DNA of 64,000 nt from Leptospira kmetyi serovar Malaysia str. Bejo-Iso9 (GCF_000243735.2 NZ_AHMP02000003.1:2626001-2690000); one strand, 5' to 3'. Numbered from the stretch's first letter, positions 18,423-29,735 are shown. The notes: generated from the letters alone by a model not told the origin. Numbers and translations: made by a program.

Positions 18423-18593
18423 TTATTTCTTACCCTTTGCCGCAAGTTCTTCCAATCGAGCATTCAAATGCAGGATGTATTTGCTAGAACCGCCGTTCAT
18501 CTTCTCTTTAGAAGTCTGAATCGCCGCATTGATCTCGGCAACGGTCATTTTATTGATCTTTTTGTTTTTCTTTTCTTGTGTTTCTTCAGACAT
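18423..18593 (-). CDS. Small Lys/Glu-rich protein, 56 residues
   Basis: This short gene encodes a 56-residue protein starting MSEETQEKKNKKINKMTV and ending LEELAAKGKK. It is rich in Lys and Glu, has no Cys and no hydrophobic segment, and should be mostly helical. GGCGGGA lies 6 bases before the ATG, and the codon usage matches its neighbours, which supports real translation. I do not recognise a family. It ends 76 bases before the ABC-F gene, on the same strand, so co-transcription is possible unless the palindrome between them terminates. Its upstream side is a long divergent region. Confidence 0.7.
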   Translation of the reverse strand: MSEETQEKKNKKINKMTVAEINAAIQTSKEKMNGGSSKYILHLNARLEELAAKGKK

Positions 18594-18760
18594 AGCTTTC
18601 CCGCCAAATAATCTTATGCCAGATTTTTAGAATTGGGGCGTTTCGACAACTGATTTTAGGTGAGAACGTTCAGATTTCACTGTGAGAGGGAAAGGTCGGA
18701 ACTACGGCGAAAATTTCAACGATCATCCTTTTGAAAACGACCTAAACAAACAAGGCGCGC

Positions 18761-18810
18761 TTTGTGAATCGATTTAAAGTGACATAAGTAGTCACATCAT
18801 CGAACACAAA
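18761..18810. repeat. 50-base imperfect inverted repeat
   Basis: Arms pair in register: TTTGTG (18761-18766) with CACAAA (18805-18810), TCGA with TCGA, and GTGAC (18779-18783) with GTCAC (18791-18795), around ATAAGTA. It could be a strong RNA hairpin, a regulator site, or a mobile repeat remnant. Confidence 0.6.
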
Positions 18811-18852
18811 TCGAAAACGTCCCATCAACGAATTCTCCTGAATCAAAACAAA

Positions 18853-18867
18853 TGTAGGAACTACTAC
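18853..18867 (+). repeat. Copy of dispersed TGTAGGAACTAC repeat
   Basis: TGTAGGAACTACTAC matches the first unit of the 10950 array exactly over 15 bases. About 20 bases on, AGCCCGAAC resembles GAGCCCGAG of that unit, so it is a further degenerate 52-bp copy. Confidence 0.6.
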
Positions 18868-19026
18868 TTTTTCAAAGATAAACCAGTAAAGCCCGAACGT
18901 CCTTTCCGAGAACCAAAGCACGAACGACAAAACCCTTCCATCCACCGACAAATTTCTTGTTTCCTTCCCCCTTTTCCAAATCCAAAACGGATGAATCCTA
19001 AGGATAGAATTCTGCGGAGCCAAACC

Positions 19027-19476
19027 ATGATTCAAAGTTTCTTTTCCACCCGAGAATCCTTCTCCCCACTTTTTCTCAGAATCGGCCTCGCGGTTTGTAT
19101 TTTCCCGCACGGAGCTCAAAAACTTTTGGGATGGTTCGGAGGAGTCGGTTACGAAGCCTCGATGGATTTTTTGGTAAACACCGTCGAGTTTCCGGCGGCG
19201 CTCGCATTCTTAGCTATCGTCTCGGAATTTTTCGGATCGATCGCATTGGTCCTCGGGCTCTTTACAAGACTTTCCGCGTTTGGAATCACGTGCACATTGG
19301 CAGTGGCCGGATGGACTCACAGAGAAATCGGATTTTTTATGAACTGGTTCGGCAATCAAGGCGGAGAAGGATTCGAATATCACATTCTCGCGGTTTGTAT
19401 GGGAATCGCCTTAACGATCTTTGGCGGCGGATCTTGGTCTTTGGACTCTTGGATCGACGAACGCATTCCTTCTTAA
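19027..19476 (+). CDS. DoxX-family membrane protein
   Basis: This 149-residue protein has four membrane segments and the DoxX signature: LFLRIGLAVCIFPHGAQKLLGWFGG, then VSEFFGSIALVLGLFTRLSAFG. The open frame begins at 18991, but ATG 19027 has GGAG 8 bases upstream and starts directly before the first helix. DoxX proteins are quinone- or redox-associated membrane proteins with poorly defined roles; one member forms a complex with SodA and SseA in mycobacteria. The gene is alone. It is flanked on both sides by intergenic palindromes that share TGAC(A/G)TAAGTA. Confidence 0.88.
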   Translation: MIQSFFSTRESFSPLFLRIGLAVCIFPHGAQKLLGWFGGVGYEASMDFLVNTVEFPAALAFLAIVSEFFGSIALVLGLFTRLSAFGITCTLAVAGWTHREIGFFMNWFGNQGGEGFEYHILAVCMGIALTIFGGGSWSLDSWIDERIPS

Positions 19477-19500
19477 TTCAAAATTTAGAATATTCAGAAT

Positions 19501-19518
19501 GACGTAAGTATTTACGTC
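19501..19518. repeat. Short palindrome after doxX-like gene
   Basis: GACGTAA-GTAT-TTACGTC is a perfect seven-base inverted repeat starting 25 bases after the DoxX stop. It may end the DoxX transcript or belong to the remnant element that follows. Confidence 0.5.
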
Positions 19519-19675
19519 GGTCGATGTGCCAGGGTGCGATGACCGCGACGTTGATGACGGGCAGCTCGCCGAACCGTTTCCCTTTGAGCGGAGCGCAACC
19601 GGTCGTCGCGAACTTCGACTTCTGGACTCAACGCACGAACGTTTTTCAGCGGTCAACTGCGCATCCAAATTCTCC
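19519..19675 (-). pseudogene. Possible decayed coding remnant or dispersed element
   Basis: On the minus strand one frame reads AEKRSCVESRSR and RRPVALRSKG, and after a frame change it continues GKRFGELPVINVAVIAPWHI. The frame change falls inside a run of purines. The stretch is higher in GC than its neighbours, and neither frame has a good start or length for a gene. It looks like the tail of a former gene or a multi-copy element. I have no family for it. Confidence 0.35.
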
Positions 19676-19684
19676 CCTTCAAAA

Positions 19685-19722
19685 ATAAAAAAGCCGCTTG
19701 AAGAAAACTTCAAACGGCTTTC
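19685..19722 (-). terminator. Terminator of the FecR-type gene
   Basis: AAGCCGCTTGAAG (19691-19703) pairs with CTTCAAACGGCTT (19708-19720) with one mismatch around AAAA. On the minus strand it is followed by TTTTTTATTTTT. It lies about 30 bases after the FecR-type stop. Confidence 0.85.
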
Positions 19723-19749
19723 AAAACCGAAGTTTCGTTTAGAATTCGA

Positions 19750-20805
19750 TCAATATTTAATCTTATCTACCGCGTCTTCATCCAAGATGTAAGATCCTTT
19801 CAGGGTTTGAACCACGAGTTTTCCTTTCTTTTGGGAAACCACAACCCCTCTCAATTCTCTTCCGTCTTTCATGATGATATGTTCGATGCTAAGATCGTAG
19901 ATCTTGCTCAACTCTTCTTCCGTTTTTGCGGTTTTCAAGTTTTGAACATCGGAAAGAAGTTCGCTATCCAGAGTTCCGAGATTCTTCTTCATATCCTTAT
20001 ATTCAGGAAGAGTAGAATTCAACTTGGAAAGATCCACGGATTCAACTTCACCGTCTTTGTTTACTGTGACGAGTTTAGAGGCTTCTAAGATATAAACCTT
20101 TTTAGAAGCGTTCAGAGAAGTGACTTCCACCGCACCTTCCGCTACGAAAACCACGGATTCGCTTTCGGATGCGTTCACTTCGAAGGAAGTTCCTCTCACC
20201 GCTGCAACCGCAGAAGGAGTTTCTACGTAGAAATTGCTTCCTTTTTTCTCTTTCTCAACCACGTTCAATAATCTACCTGCGGCCAAGTTCATTCTAATTT
20301 GAGAACCGTTGTTTTCTCTCAGTTCTTTCAGAATCAAACGGCTGTTTTCTTTTACGCGAATCACGCTCGAGTCGGTCAAACCGATGTCGACCGCGCCGCC
20401 CGCTTTTGTAAGAATGATATCGGATTCATTCAGAAGATCGCCTTGGTGTAACTTCGTTTCCACCTCTCTCATTACCGACGCTTCGCCTTTTACGAAAACT
20501 ACCGCCGCTTTCAAAGGAGTTCCTTGAACGATTTCGGTTTCCGGTTTAGGGGTTCTAAGACTAAACCAAGCTCCTCCGATCGTAAGTAATAGAACGGCCG
20601 CCGCCGCTAACCAGGTAGTTTTTGGAAAATGAAGAATTTTTGTATCAGTCGGAACACTCATTATTTTGTCCTCCACGACGAAGCGAGGCTTCTTTCCGAT
20701 CCAATTAGGATCGAAAGCCGGGAGTTGAGATACAGAGTCCTTTTCTCTAAGGAGCCGCGCGTATCCTTCAAATTCGGGAGTATTTATTTTGTTTTCCATA
20801 TTCAT
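19750..20805 (-). CDS. FecR-domain transmembrane protein, partner of ECF sigma factor
   Basis: This 351-residue protein has a cytoplasmic N-terminus, one membrane helix near residues 64-84 (TWLAAAAVLLLTIGGAWF) and a periplasmic FecR domain: GEASVMREVETKLHQGD, then SAVAAVRGTSFEV and FVAEGAVEVTS. FecR proteins act as sensors or anti-sigma factors for a neighbouring ECF sigma factor, and here one ends 158 bases upstream on the same strand. The last 45 residues (IIMKDGRELRGVVVSQKKGK onward) form a separate small domain that closely resembles the N-terminal domain of the exported protein encoded divergently at 21621. Two ATGs (residues 1 and 3) are possible starts. A clear terminator follows. Confidence 0.87.
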   Translation of the reverse strand: MNMENKINTPEFEGYARLLREKDSVSQLPAFDPNWIGKKPRFVVEDKIMSVPTDTKILHFPKTTWLAAAAVLLLTIGGAWFSLRTPKPETEIVQGTPLKAAVVFVKGEASVMREVETKLHQGDLLNESDIILTKAGGAVDIGLTDSSVIRVKENSRLILKELRENNGSQIRMNLAAGRLLNVVEKEKKGSNFYVETPSAVAAVRGTSFEVNASESESVVFVAEGAVEVTSLNASKKVYILEASKLVTVNKDGEVESVDLSKLNSTLPEYKDMKKNLGTLDSELLSDVQNLKTAKTEEELSKIYDLSIEHIIMKDGRELRGVVVSQKKGKLVVQTLKGSYILDEDAVDKIKY

Positions 20806-20962
20806 TCGTCCCGGGTCTGCGATTCAATCCGTCCCGCTTCCTGTTTGTTAAACAAACTAAAGGAGTCAATTTGAGCTTTTTTTTTCATTTCTGAATTTTT
20901 TTTATCACCACCAGTCCGAAATCTTTATTTTTCAAAATATAAGACGGTAGGATCTAATACCC

Positions 20963-21570
<608 letters not shown>

Positions 21571-21620
21571 GAAAAGATTAACCCGAAAATTTCATCTTAA
21601 ATAACCGGATTTATAATTAT

Positions 21621-22457
21621 ATGTCTCGAATATCCACAGTTCTTACTTCTTCAGGAGCCTTCCTTCTGGCTTTTGCAATTTCTTTACCACTTTCCGCGAG
21701 TACGATTATTCTTAAGAACGGAAAAACTCTTCAAGGTAAGATTGTAAATCAATCCAGAACCGAAGTTCAAATCGAGATCAACGGGAAAGTTCAAACGATT
21801 TCAAAAACGGAAATCTCCGAAATCAATTTGAAGGATCCGAAAAAAGACGATAAGAAAGTCGTCACCAAACAAACCGAAACTCCGAAGACCGAAGAACCTC
21901 CTACTCGTTCGGCTTGGAAAGAAACGAAATGGACGATCACCGCAAGATCCGCGATTCTTCCCGGATGGGGTCAATGGAAAGTAGGTCAAAAAAAATGGGC
22001 GGCGATCAGCTTAGTGTTGTTCGTCGGCGCTGCGTTATACGCAAACAATTCTCGGGAAAAAGCCGCAACCGAAGAAAATAATTATAAAACAAGTTCGATC
22101 GCAATTACCGTTGCCGCGTTCGGAGATCCGAATTTAAACCCGGTCACTTCCGATGAAACAGTCCGCGCAACCGCCTTGGTTACGAGAATTCTTACGACTG
22201 CAACTCTTACGAATCCTTATTTCAGCGCGTATGATCGCGCCACAAGTCAATACAACCAAGCGCAATGGCTTTTGGGAGCCGTTTACGGTTTACAATTGAT
22301 TCATACGTTTTTATTCGCAAGAGATTACGAGAAGATGCAGGCTCTTCTTTCGGATCCGAATCCGGAAGGTTGGAAATTTTCCGCTTCGATCGTAAGAAGT
22401 CCGATCAATGGACTTACGGAAATCACTCCGACCGCTGCGTATACGGTTAAATTCTAA
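21621..22457 (+). CDS. Exported protein with N-terminal module shared with FecR neighbour
   Basis: This 278-residue protein has a signal peptide ([18 protein letters not shown], cleavage after about residue 27). Next comes a small domain, residues 28-70, [17 protein letters not shown] with alternating hydrophobic residues, matching the C-terminal module of the FecR-type protein. After a Lys/Thr/Pro linker comes [19 protein letters not shown], a motif typical of DUF5683-like membrane proteins, with a helix at about residues 125-142 and a likely second one near 215-235. I do not know its function. It lies divergent from the ECF gene with about 70 bases between starts, so it is a plausible target of that sigma factor. 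Confidence 0.8.
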   Translation: MSRISTVLTSSGAFLLAFAISLPLSASTIILKNGKTLQGKIVNQSRTEVQIEINGKVQTISKTEISEINLKDPKKDDKKVVTKQTETPKTEEPPTRSAWKETKWTITARSAILPGWGQWKVGQKKWAAISLVLFVGAALYANNSREKAATEENNYKTSSIAITVAAFGDPNLNPVTSDETVRATALVTRILTTATLTNPYFSAYDRATSQYNQAQWLLGAVYGLQLIHTFLFARDYEKMQALLSDPNPEGWKFSASIVRSPINGLTEITPTAAYTVKF

Positions 22458-22475
22458 CTTTAACGCCGGTTCTTT

Positions 22476-23486
22476 TTACTGACGCACGCAGATCAAACGG
22501 GCAAGATTCGTACAACTGAAATAATAACTCGAAATCGCCGATGAACTCGTCGAGTTTTGTACTCCGTCGTAACCGTAACCGGTGGTTCCGTCCGTATAAT
22601 TCGAACAAGTATATGTTCCCACAAGAGGATAGAATGTACTATTCATTCCCGTCCAAAAACTCAACGCGGAAGCATCGGTCGAATGATTGATCGACGAGTT
22701 GAGAGGAAACGAAAAGATCGCGCTTCCCGTTCCGATTCCGTTGCTTACTCCCGTTGCGATCAGCGCACCTTCCGGAGCTTGCGCGCTGTAGGAAAAATAA
22801 CGAATTCCGACTTTGAGCGGCCAATCCACTTCGGAAGTTCCCGTTTTGGTCGGGTTTCTAAAACCTTCGATTCCCAGAAGCGCTTTGTATTCCGATGCGC
22901 TTCCCGGTAAAGCAGACGGTTTTTCCGCCTGACACTTTGCGTCCGCGCCCGCGATTCCTCCCAAATTTGCCGTAAAGCCGGCCCCGGTAACTCCCGGCGT
23001 GGAAGAATTGCTCGCGAGAAAAATACAACGATCCCGATCCGTAACCGGAAGTTTTAATGCGAATACTTTGGAATCGGAAATCCGAGTCGCGTTCAAGACG
23101 ACCGTATCATCCAAACAATCGTTATCAAGCGCGGTCACGTTGACATTGATCGTATTGGAACCGGTGTATGTAATACTGACTTGATCGACGGTTGAACCCG
23201 CGGAAGTATCGGCCCAAGTAAGATTGTATTGTTCAACGGAAGCGGCCCTTGTCTTTAGCGTAAGTTTTAAAGAAGTGGATTGTCCTTCTAAGATGGTCGC
23301 AGGGAAAGCCGTCGAGTCAAACGGGCTGTCGTCCACCGGTAAAATCGAGGGAAGAATATTTAAAAATGCTCCGATTCCGCCCTTGGAAAGATCCATTTCG
23401 ATCTTCTCCGCTTGGCTACAAGAAAGAATGAAAAATAAAATGATTCCGAAAGATTGAATCCGACCCGAAGAAAACATTGTACTCAC
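22476..23486 (-). CDS. DUF1554-domain lipoprotein
   Basis: This 336-residue protein starts with a lipoprotein signal (SFGIILFFILSC, lipidated Cys23), with the spirochaete-type lipobox ILSC. An N-terminal beta-rich region, including EGQSTSLKLTLKTR, is followed from about residue 155 by a DUF1554 domain: CIFLASNSSTPG, then AGADAKCQAEKP and FWTGMNSTFYPLV, ending in ARLICVRQ. DUF1554 is common in Leptospira surface and exported lipoproteins. Seven cysteines after the lipobox suggest disulfides. Its stop lies 19 bases from the stop of the convergent exported gene. Surface location is inferred from the lipobox and family only. Confidence 0.85.
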   Translation of the reverse strand: MSTMFSSGRIQSFGIILFFILSCSQAEKIEMDLSKGGIGAFLNILPSILPVDDSPFDSTAFPATILEGQSTSLKLTLKTRAASVEQYNLTWADTSAGSTVDQVSITYTGSNTINVNVTALDNDCLDDTVVLNATRISDSKVFALKLPVTDRDRCIFLASNSSTPGVTGAGFTANLGGIAGADAKCQAEKPSALPGSASEYKALLGIEGFRNPTKTGTSEVDWPLKVGIRYFSYSAQAPEGALIATGVSNGIGTGSAIFSFPLNSSINHSTDASALSFWTGMNSTFYPLVGTYTCSNYTDGTTGYGYDGVQNSTSSSAISSYYFSCTNLARLICVRQ

Positions 23487-23634
23487 GACCTCGTTTCGGG
23501 CGAATGTTACAAAACGCCCTTGCTATTTTACCAACAAGCGTAAGTTCAATCTATCTCAGAAAATTTTAAAAGAAAACTGAATTTTCCTTCAGCTAACAAA
23601 AATTAGCCCAAAATATAACTAGAAAAGATTTGGA

Positions 23635-25662
23635 TTAAACGGAAATTTTTTCTTTCCCTTTGACCTTCGTGATTTCTTTGCGAAAGTTTTCATACGGATC
23701 TTCGTTGGAGGCGGACGATGCTCCGGCTTTTAAATTCTTATTCGGGACCAAATTTTGATCCGGTTTGGAAGCGAACCAAGAATCCAAATACTTCAGAGTT
23801 TTCGTGATTTTCTCCACTTGAAAATCCTCGTCCTTATTTCTCAGTTTGAATTCAAGATTCTTCTTTTTCTCGGACAAAACCTTGTGAATCTCTTTTGCTC
23901 TCACGCGAAAGGATTCGTCGTCCGGATAAATTACGATGGAATCCGTTTTATCTCCGGCCGGATCGGCGATGAGCACGAATTTTTCCCGGTCCACGATCTG
24001 ATGGATCACTTCGGAAGAATAACCCGGTACTTCATAAAGAATGTCCTTTAATACGGGGGGAAGATTCTTCTCAAAATAATATTGATTCAAAGCTTCCGAA
24101 AGTTTCGACTTTTGTTCGAGCGCCTTGATTCTTTCCTCTTCTTTGAGTTTTTCCTGAATCTTAGCTTGATCCTGTTTGAGAGCGGCTTCTCTGTTTTTGG
24201 ATCTGAAAACGGATTGTTCCGACCTGATCTTTTCCTTTGCGGTTTGAAAGAACATGTCCTGAAACAACTTTGCGATTCCGAAAAAATCCAAAATCGCGAA
24301 ATACCATGGGAAATATTCCACGTAACCTTTGCGTAAAACCTTTCCGTAATTTTTTACGAAATCCGCGTCCTTGAACACGCTTCGAACCGCGTCTTCGTTC
24401 AATTCTATCAAATTACGAATGCTCAATACCTTCCAGGCTTCCACGTTAGGCACAACAGCCAAGGATTTGATCACGGATTTGACCGTTTCCACGTCGACTC
24501 TCATAAAAGAATGCATCGTAATTCCCTTCGTTTCCCAGGGAGAATAGGCGATATGCAGGTCTTCCGTAAAAAGTTTTTTCAACTCCGCGGGATACGATCT
24601 GAATTCTTCGTCGGGAATGAACAACACGAGTTTATCCCAACGTCCGTTTTGTTTGGAAAGATGATCGCTCATCTCGTGATAACGATTTCGAATCTGTTCG
24701 TGATACGTGAAGCCCAAGGAACTTTCGATCTCTTCGCTCAGACTTTGGATCAATTCCGTTCCCATCAACTTGCGTTTTATCTTTCGATCGGAATCCGTTT
24801 GAACGACTTTTTCGATCGCTTCCGATCTTCTTTTTCCGAATTGAGTCGTGGGCGCCGAAGAAGGATCGCTCGCGTGTAGCCTTTCTTCGTGTGAAATCGC
24901 GGTAAACACGTCCGATAAAGCGAATCTGTATTTCGGAAACAATTTCTTAAAATGAAATTCGTCCACAAGCTCGAATAACGTCTGCAATTCTTTGACCTTG
25001 ACGATCAAATATCCGAACTCGGGAATTTCCCGGATTCTCCCTTTTTTGATCAGTCCGTCCGTGATCTCGAACAACATGTCCTTCACGTAATCCGTATTTA
25101 AAGGAATGCTAATATTAGGAGCTTTGAAAAATCCTTCCGGATTGAAAAAGAGTTTTAGTTTTTGTACATTCTCCCCTTTAAAATCGGCTTCGAGATCCTC
25201 CCATAAAATCTCTTTTCCTAAAGGCGGCCTGCTTTCCAAATACGATAGGATCGAGTTGATGGAAAGATCGATTAAGGAAAGATAAATACGAGTCAGATCT
25301 CCGAGCTCCGCATCGGGATAGGCAACGTAGCACGGTTTGAGTTTGAGTTCGGATGTGGCGGGATCCACATAGAAATACGCGAATTGAAGCGCGACTCCGT
25401 CTTCCAACAATCGTTTGATGTGAAAGACAACTTCCGCCGTGGTCAGTTCCGCGGCTTCCGGAACTCTGGATTCTACTTGAAATAGGTTTTGAGATTTTGC
25501 GTTTTTATAACTGGTCTGCGCTACGACCGCTTTGTATACGGAATGCGTGAGCCGATCGTTCAGATAATAACTGACAACTTCGTTAATCTTTTTAACTTTT
25601 AAAAAGGTTTGCTGCGTTTGGTTTCCCCCACCCAACGCTTGATTTAAGGTCGGCTTACTCAT
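23635..25662 (-). CDS. Large hypothetical protein, 675 residues, coiled-coil region
   Basis: I do not recognise this protein. It has no signal peptide and no membrane segment. Residues 1-120 look globular (NEVVSYYLNDRLTHSVYKAV). Around residues 468-525 a charged helix (KEKIRSEQSVFRSKNREAAL) predicts a coiled coil. The C-terminal third contains FVLIADPAGDKTDSIVIYPD and many Lys. Acidic-basic composition and length suggest a cytoplasmic structural or scaffolding protein. It is monocistronic and divergent from gpmI. The start MSKPTLNQALGG is the first ATG. The codon usage agrees with the neighbours, so it is a real gene. Confidence 0.85.
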   Translation of the reverse strand: MSKPTLNQALGGGNQTQQTFLKVKKINEVVSYYLNDRLTHSVYKAVVAQTSYKNAKSQNLFQVESRVPEAAELTTAEVVFHIKRLLEDGVALQFAYFYVDPATSELKLKPCYVAYPDAELGDLTRIYLSLIDLSINSILSYLESRPPLGKEILWEDLEADFKGENVQKLKLFFNPEGFFKAPNISIPLNTDYVKDMLFEITDGLIKKGRIREIPEFGYLIVKVKELQTLFELVDEFHFKKLFPKYRFALSDVFTAISHEERLHASDPSSAPTTQFGKRRSEAIEKVVQTDSDRKIKRKLMGTELIQSLSEEIESSLGFTYHEQIRNRYHEMSDHLSKQNGRWDKLVLFIPDEEFRSYPAELKKLFTEDLHIAYSPWETKGITMHSFMRVDVETVKSVIKSLAVVPNVEAWKVLSIRNLIELNEDAVRSVFKDADFVKNYGKVLRKGYVEYFPWYFAILDFFGIAKLFQDMFFQTAKEKIRSEQSVFRSKNREAALKQDQAKIQEKLKEEERIKALEQKSKLSEALNQYYFEKNLPPVLKDILYEVPGYSSEVIHQIVDREKFVLIADPAGDKTDSIVIYPDDESFRVRAKEIHKVLSEKKKNLEFKLRNKDEDFQVEKITKTLKYLDSWFASKPDQNLVPNKNLKAGASSASNEDPYENFRKEITKVKGKEKISV

Positions 25663-25764
25663 CGCCTCTCCACTGTTAGACTATTGAAATTATTTTCAGA
25701 TTTTCGGAAGGCTTTTCGTATGAATGATCTTCATTTTTCCATTTGATCCACGAAAGGAAAGCAC

Positions 25765-25799
<35 letters not shown>

Positions 25800-25833
25800 G
25801 TCTCGTATAGCCGACTGGTTCCATGAATCTAAC

Positions 25834-27474
<1,641 letters not shown>

Positions 27475-27562
27475 TGCGAAGTCGACGGTGGCGGTTCGCC
27501 GTCGATATTAGGTTTGAAGAACTTCGTGACGAGATCAGTGATCGCGCGCTTTTACAAAAGAG

Positions 27563-28798
27563 CTACGGTAGTGCGCGCAGTTTCGTAAAGGAAATCGTAC
27601 AGAAGACCGCCGAAACGAGAATGAAAATTCCTGAAAATCCGATCGACCAAGATTGACCGTAAAGATCGGCGAGTTTCCCGGTAATCAAACCGGCGAGCGC
27701 GGGGGTCGTCTGAAAGATCAAACTATAAAAACTCATCACCCTTCCGCGCACGTGGTCGGGTGTGATCATCTGAAGCGTGGAAGGAATGAGCGCACTGATC
27801 GCGCCTCCCAAAAATCCGACGATCAACAATAATACGGAAGACAAAATCGGATCGGATAAATTAGAAATCGCTAATACGGTTACTCCGGAAAGAAAAGTCG
27901 CGCTCAACATCACGAGTCCTCTGTGAAAACGATCGTGCAACAATCGCACTCCGATTCCTCCCAAAAACAATCCGAGTCCGAGGGTTCCCATATACAAACC
28001 TCGTTCCCTTTCATTTAAGAATAGTATGTTTTTCGCAAATTGAGGAAGAACGACCTGCATCGGTCCCACCATAAAGATCGCGAACGCGGTGAGAATCAAA
28101 AGTTCCACGGATAATTTTTCCGATTTCAAAAATGCGATTCCCGTCTTTAAACCTTCCCAGATCGTTTCCTTTTCAACGATTACGTTTTCCTGAATTCTTA
28201 CCAAAAGAAGAAACAGATATCCGATCGAATAAAGCGCGGAGATGGAATAGAACAAAACGTCCCAATTCTGTTTTTGTTTGATTAAGCCCACGAGCATCGG
28301 CGCCAATCCGAAACCGACGATGATGAGAATGTTCAACATCATGGTCGCCTTTCCCGCGTCCTTCGGATCGACCAAGTTTCCGAGCAGGGTCAATCGCCCC
28401 GGAATCATAAACGTCAACGCAAGTCCGTTGTATACCGCGAGAAAGATGAGAATGATTCGAAGATCGTAACTCATCCAGCCGATTCCGATTAAAATTCCCA
28501 AAACAAGTCCGGAAAGAATGTAGTTCGTCTGAAATATATATAAAATTTTCAAACGAGAATATCGATCCAAAATCGCGCCCACAAAAAAACTGAACAGGAT
28601 CGTAGGCAACACGTTGGCGAAAAAAATCGTTCCCGCAAATGTCTGAGATCCCGTAAGATCCAGAGCATAGATGATCAAAGAATAGTTGAGCATGTTCCCG
28701 GCAAGCAAGGTGACTCCGGTATTCGCATAAAAGGACAAAAGACTTCTTTTGGAATAGGTCGCGTCGCTTGAGGATCGACTTTCTCGGATTTGATTCAT
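27563..28798 (-). CDS. MFS transporter (MDR-like efflux type)
   Basis: This 411-residue protein has about 12 hydrophobic segments. The motif A-like loop GAILDRYSRLKILY lies between helices 2 and 3, and ALIPSTLQMITPDHVRGRV in the second half resembles the enterobactin/macrolide exporter (MFS_3) group. The substrate is unknown. It is the last gene of a minus-strand run with the M48 protease and DUF2339 genes, and is 34 bases after the protease stop direction-wise, so co-transcription is possible. The first ATG (MNQIRESRSSSD) gives a normal-length cytoplasmic tail. Confidence 0.87.
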   Translation of the reverse strand: MNQIRESRSSSDATYSKRSLLSFYANTGVTLLAGNMLNYSLIIYALDLTGSQTFAGTIFFANVLPTILFSFFVGAILDRYSRLKILYIFQTNYILSGLVLGILIGIGWMSYDLRIILIFLAVYNGLALTFMIPGRLTLLGNLVDPKDAGKATMMLNILIIVGFGLAPMLVGLIKQKQNWDVLFYSISALYSIGYLFLLLVRIQENVIVEKETIWEGLKTGIAFLKSEKLSVELLILTAFAIFMVGPMQVVLPQFAKNILFLNERERGLYMGTLGLGLFLGGIGVRLLHDRFHRGLVMLSATFLSGVTVLAISNLSDPILSSVLLLIVGFLGGAISALIPSTLQMITPDHVRGRVMSFYSLIFQTTPALAGLITGKLADLYGQSWSIGFSGIFILVSAVFCTISFTKLRALP

Positions 28799-28832
28799 CG
28801 TATTTTTATAATATTCCGTTTTATTGAAACGC

Positions 28833-29735
28833 TTAAGACTTTCGGCCTTCCACCCATTCTTCGTCGAAATCCTGTTTTTCGAAAGTGGTTCGCGTTTTTA
28901 AATTGCGCGCGCCCTTATATCTTCTTTCTTCGGCGTGTTCGCTCCACCAATGATCCGCCTTTTCGGAAAACTTCTCCCTTCTCAAATCCATATGAGGATG
29001 TGACTGAAAATATTCGCTGAGGAGTTTCGCTTTTTTAACGCCCGATTCGGGGGAATACTTTTCCAATCTCAAAAAGGCCAAACCTACGCCGTTCGGATCA
29101 TAGGTCGTATTCAGAATCAGATCGAACGCGTATTCGTCGGCCTCGTCTTCCTGAGTTTTGTTATACGAATGTCTTGTCATCAATTGAAACGCGAAGTCCG
29201 CAAGTTTGCCTAACGTTTCCGTTCCGATTTTGGCCGCCAAAAGTTCGAAACGAACTCCGTCCATACAATGCGATTTTTCTATATGACCGATTTCGTGCGC
29301 AAGCACCGCCGTCAACTCGTGTTCGGATTTCAGCGTGTACAACAAACCTCTCGTAACGAAAATCACGCCACCCGGCAAAGCGAACGCATTCGGAGATTCC
29401 TCCTCCATGATATAAACCGTATAATCGAAAGGTTTTTGTTTATACGCGCTCAAGGTCGTTATCAACTGATTTAGATAAACGTAATCCTTATCCTTTGGGT
29501 CCTGCATTTCGGAAAACCGTTCGCGGATCGCGTCCCCGTATTCCTTTTCATCCAAAGAATCCACGGACAAAACCTTCGTCAACGCGCGGTTCATCGTGCG
29601 GATCGGCTTTCCCAATATCTGATAAAAGGGAGCTAACGTGGAATTCCTTTCGGTTTGAATCTGTTCTCGATATAACAAAAACATAAGAACGCTTCCAAAA
29701 CCCAAAATAGCGGCGAAAAATATAAGTCGTTTCAT
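28833..29735 (-). CDS. M48-family metalloprotease, membrane anchored
   Basis: This 300-residue zinc peptidase has an N-terminal helix (LIFFAAILGFGSVLMFLLY) that anchors or exports it, then a catalytic domain. ELTAVLAHEIGHIEKSH carries the HExxH zinc motif, and DEADEYAFDL supplies the third ligand Glu, the usual M48 (HtpX/Oma1/BepA) pattern. LPGGVIFVTRGLLYTLKSEH precedes it, as in BepA/LoiP-type proteins. No TPR tail follows, so LoiP-like is the closest guess. Role: probably envelope protein quality control. It starts exactly where the DUF2339 gene ends, which indicates one transcript. Confidence 0.88.
   Translation of the reverse strand: MKRLIFFAAILGFGSVLMFLLYREQIQTERNSTLAPFYQILGKPIRTMNRALTKVLSVDSLDEKEYGDAIRERFSEMQDPKDKDYVYLNQLITTLSAYKQKPFDYTVYIMEEESPNAFALPGGVIFVTRGLLYTLKSEHELTAVLAHEIGHIEKSHCMDGVRFELLAAKIGTETLGKLADFAFQLMTRHSYNKTQEDEADEYAFDLILNTTYDPNGVGLAFLRLEKYSPESGVKKAKLLSEYFQSHPHMDLRREKFSEKADHWWSEHAEERRYKGARNLKTRTTFEKQDFDEEWVEGRKS

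Larger units (their letters stand above)
18594..19026. other. Divergent intergenic region with inverted repeat and dispersed repeat
   Basis: No convincing gene lies in these 433 bases. They hold a 50-base imperfect inverted repeat at 18761-18810 and one copy of the dispersed TGTAGGAACTAC repeat at 18853-18867. A minus-strand open frame covering 18742-19119 overlaps DoxX and has no recognisable content. Confidence 0.5.

Noticed and set aside
22557..22910. 117-residue plus-strand frame inside the DUF1554 gene
   Set aside because: Arg/Ser-rich antisense shadow of the lipoprotein gene.
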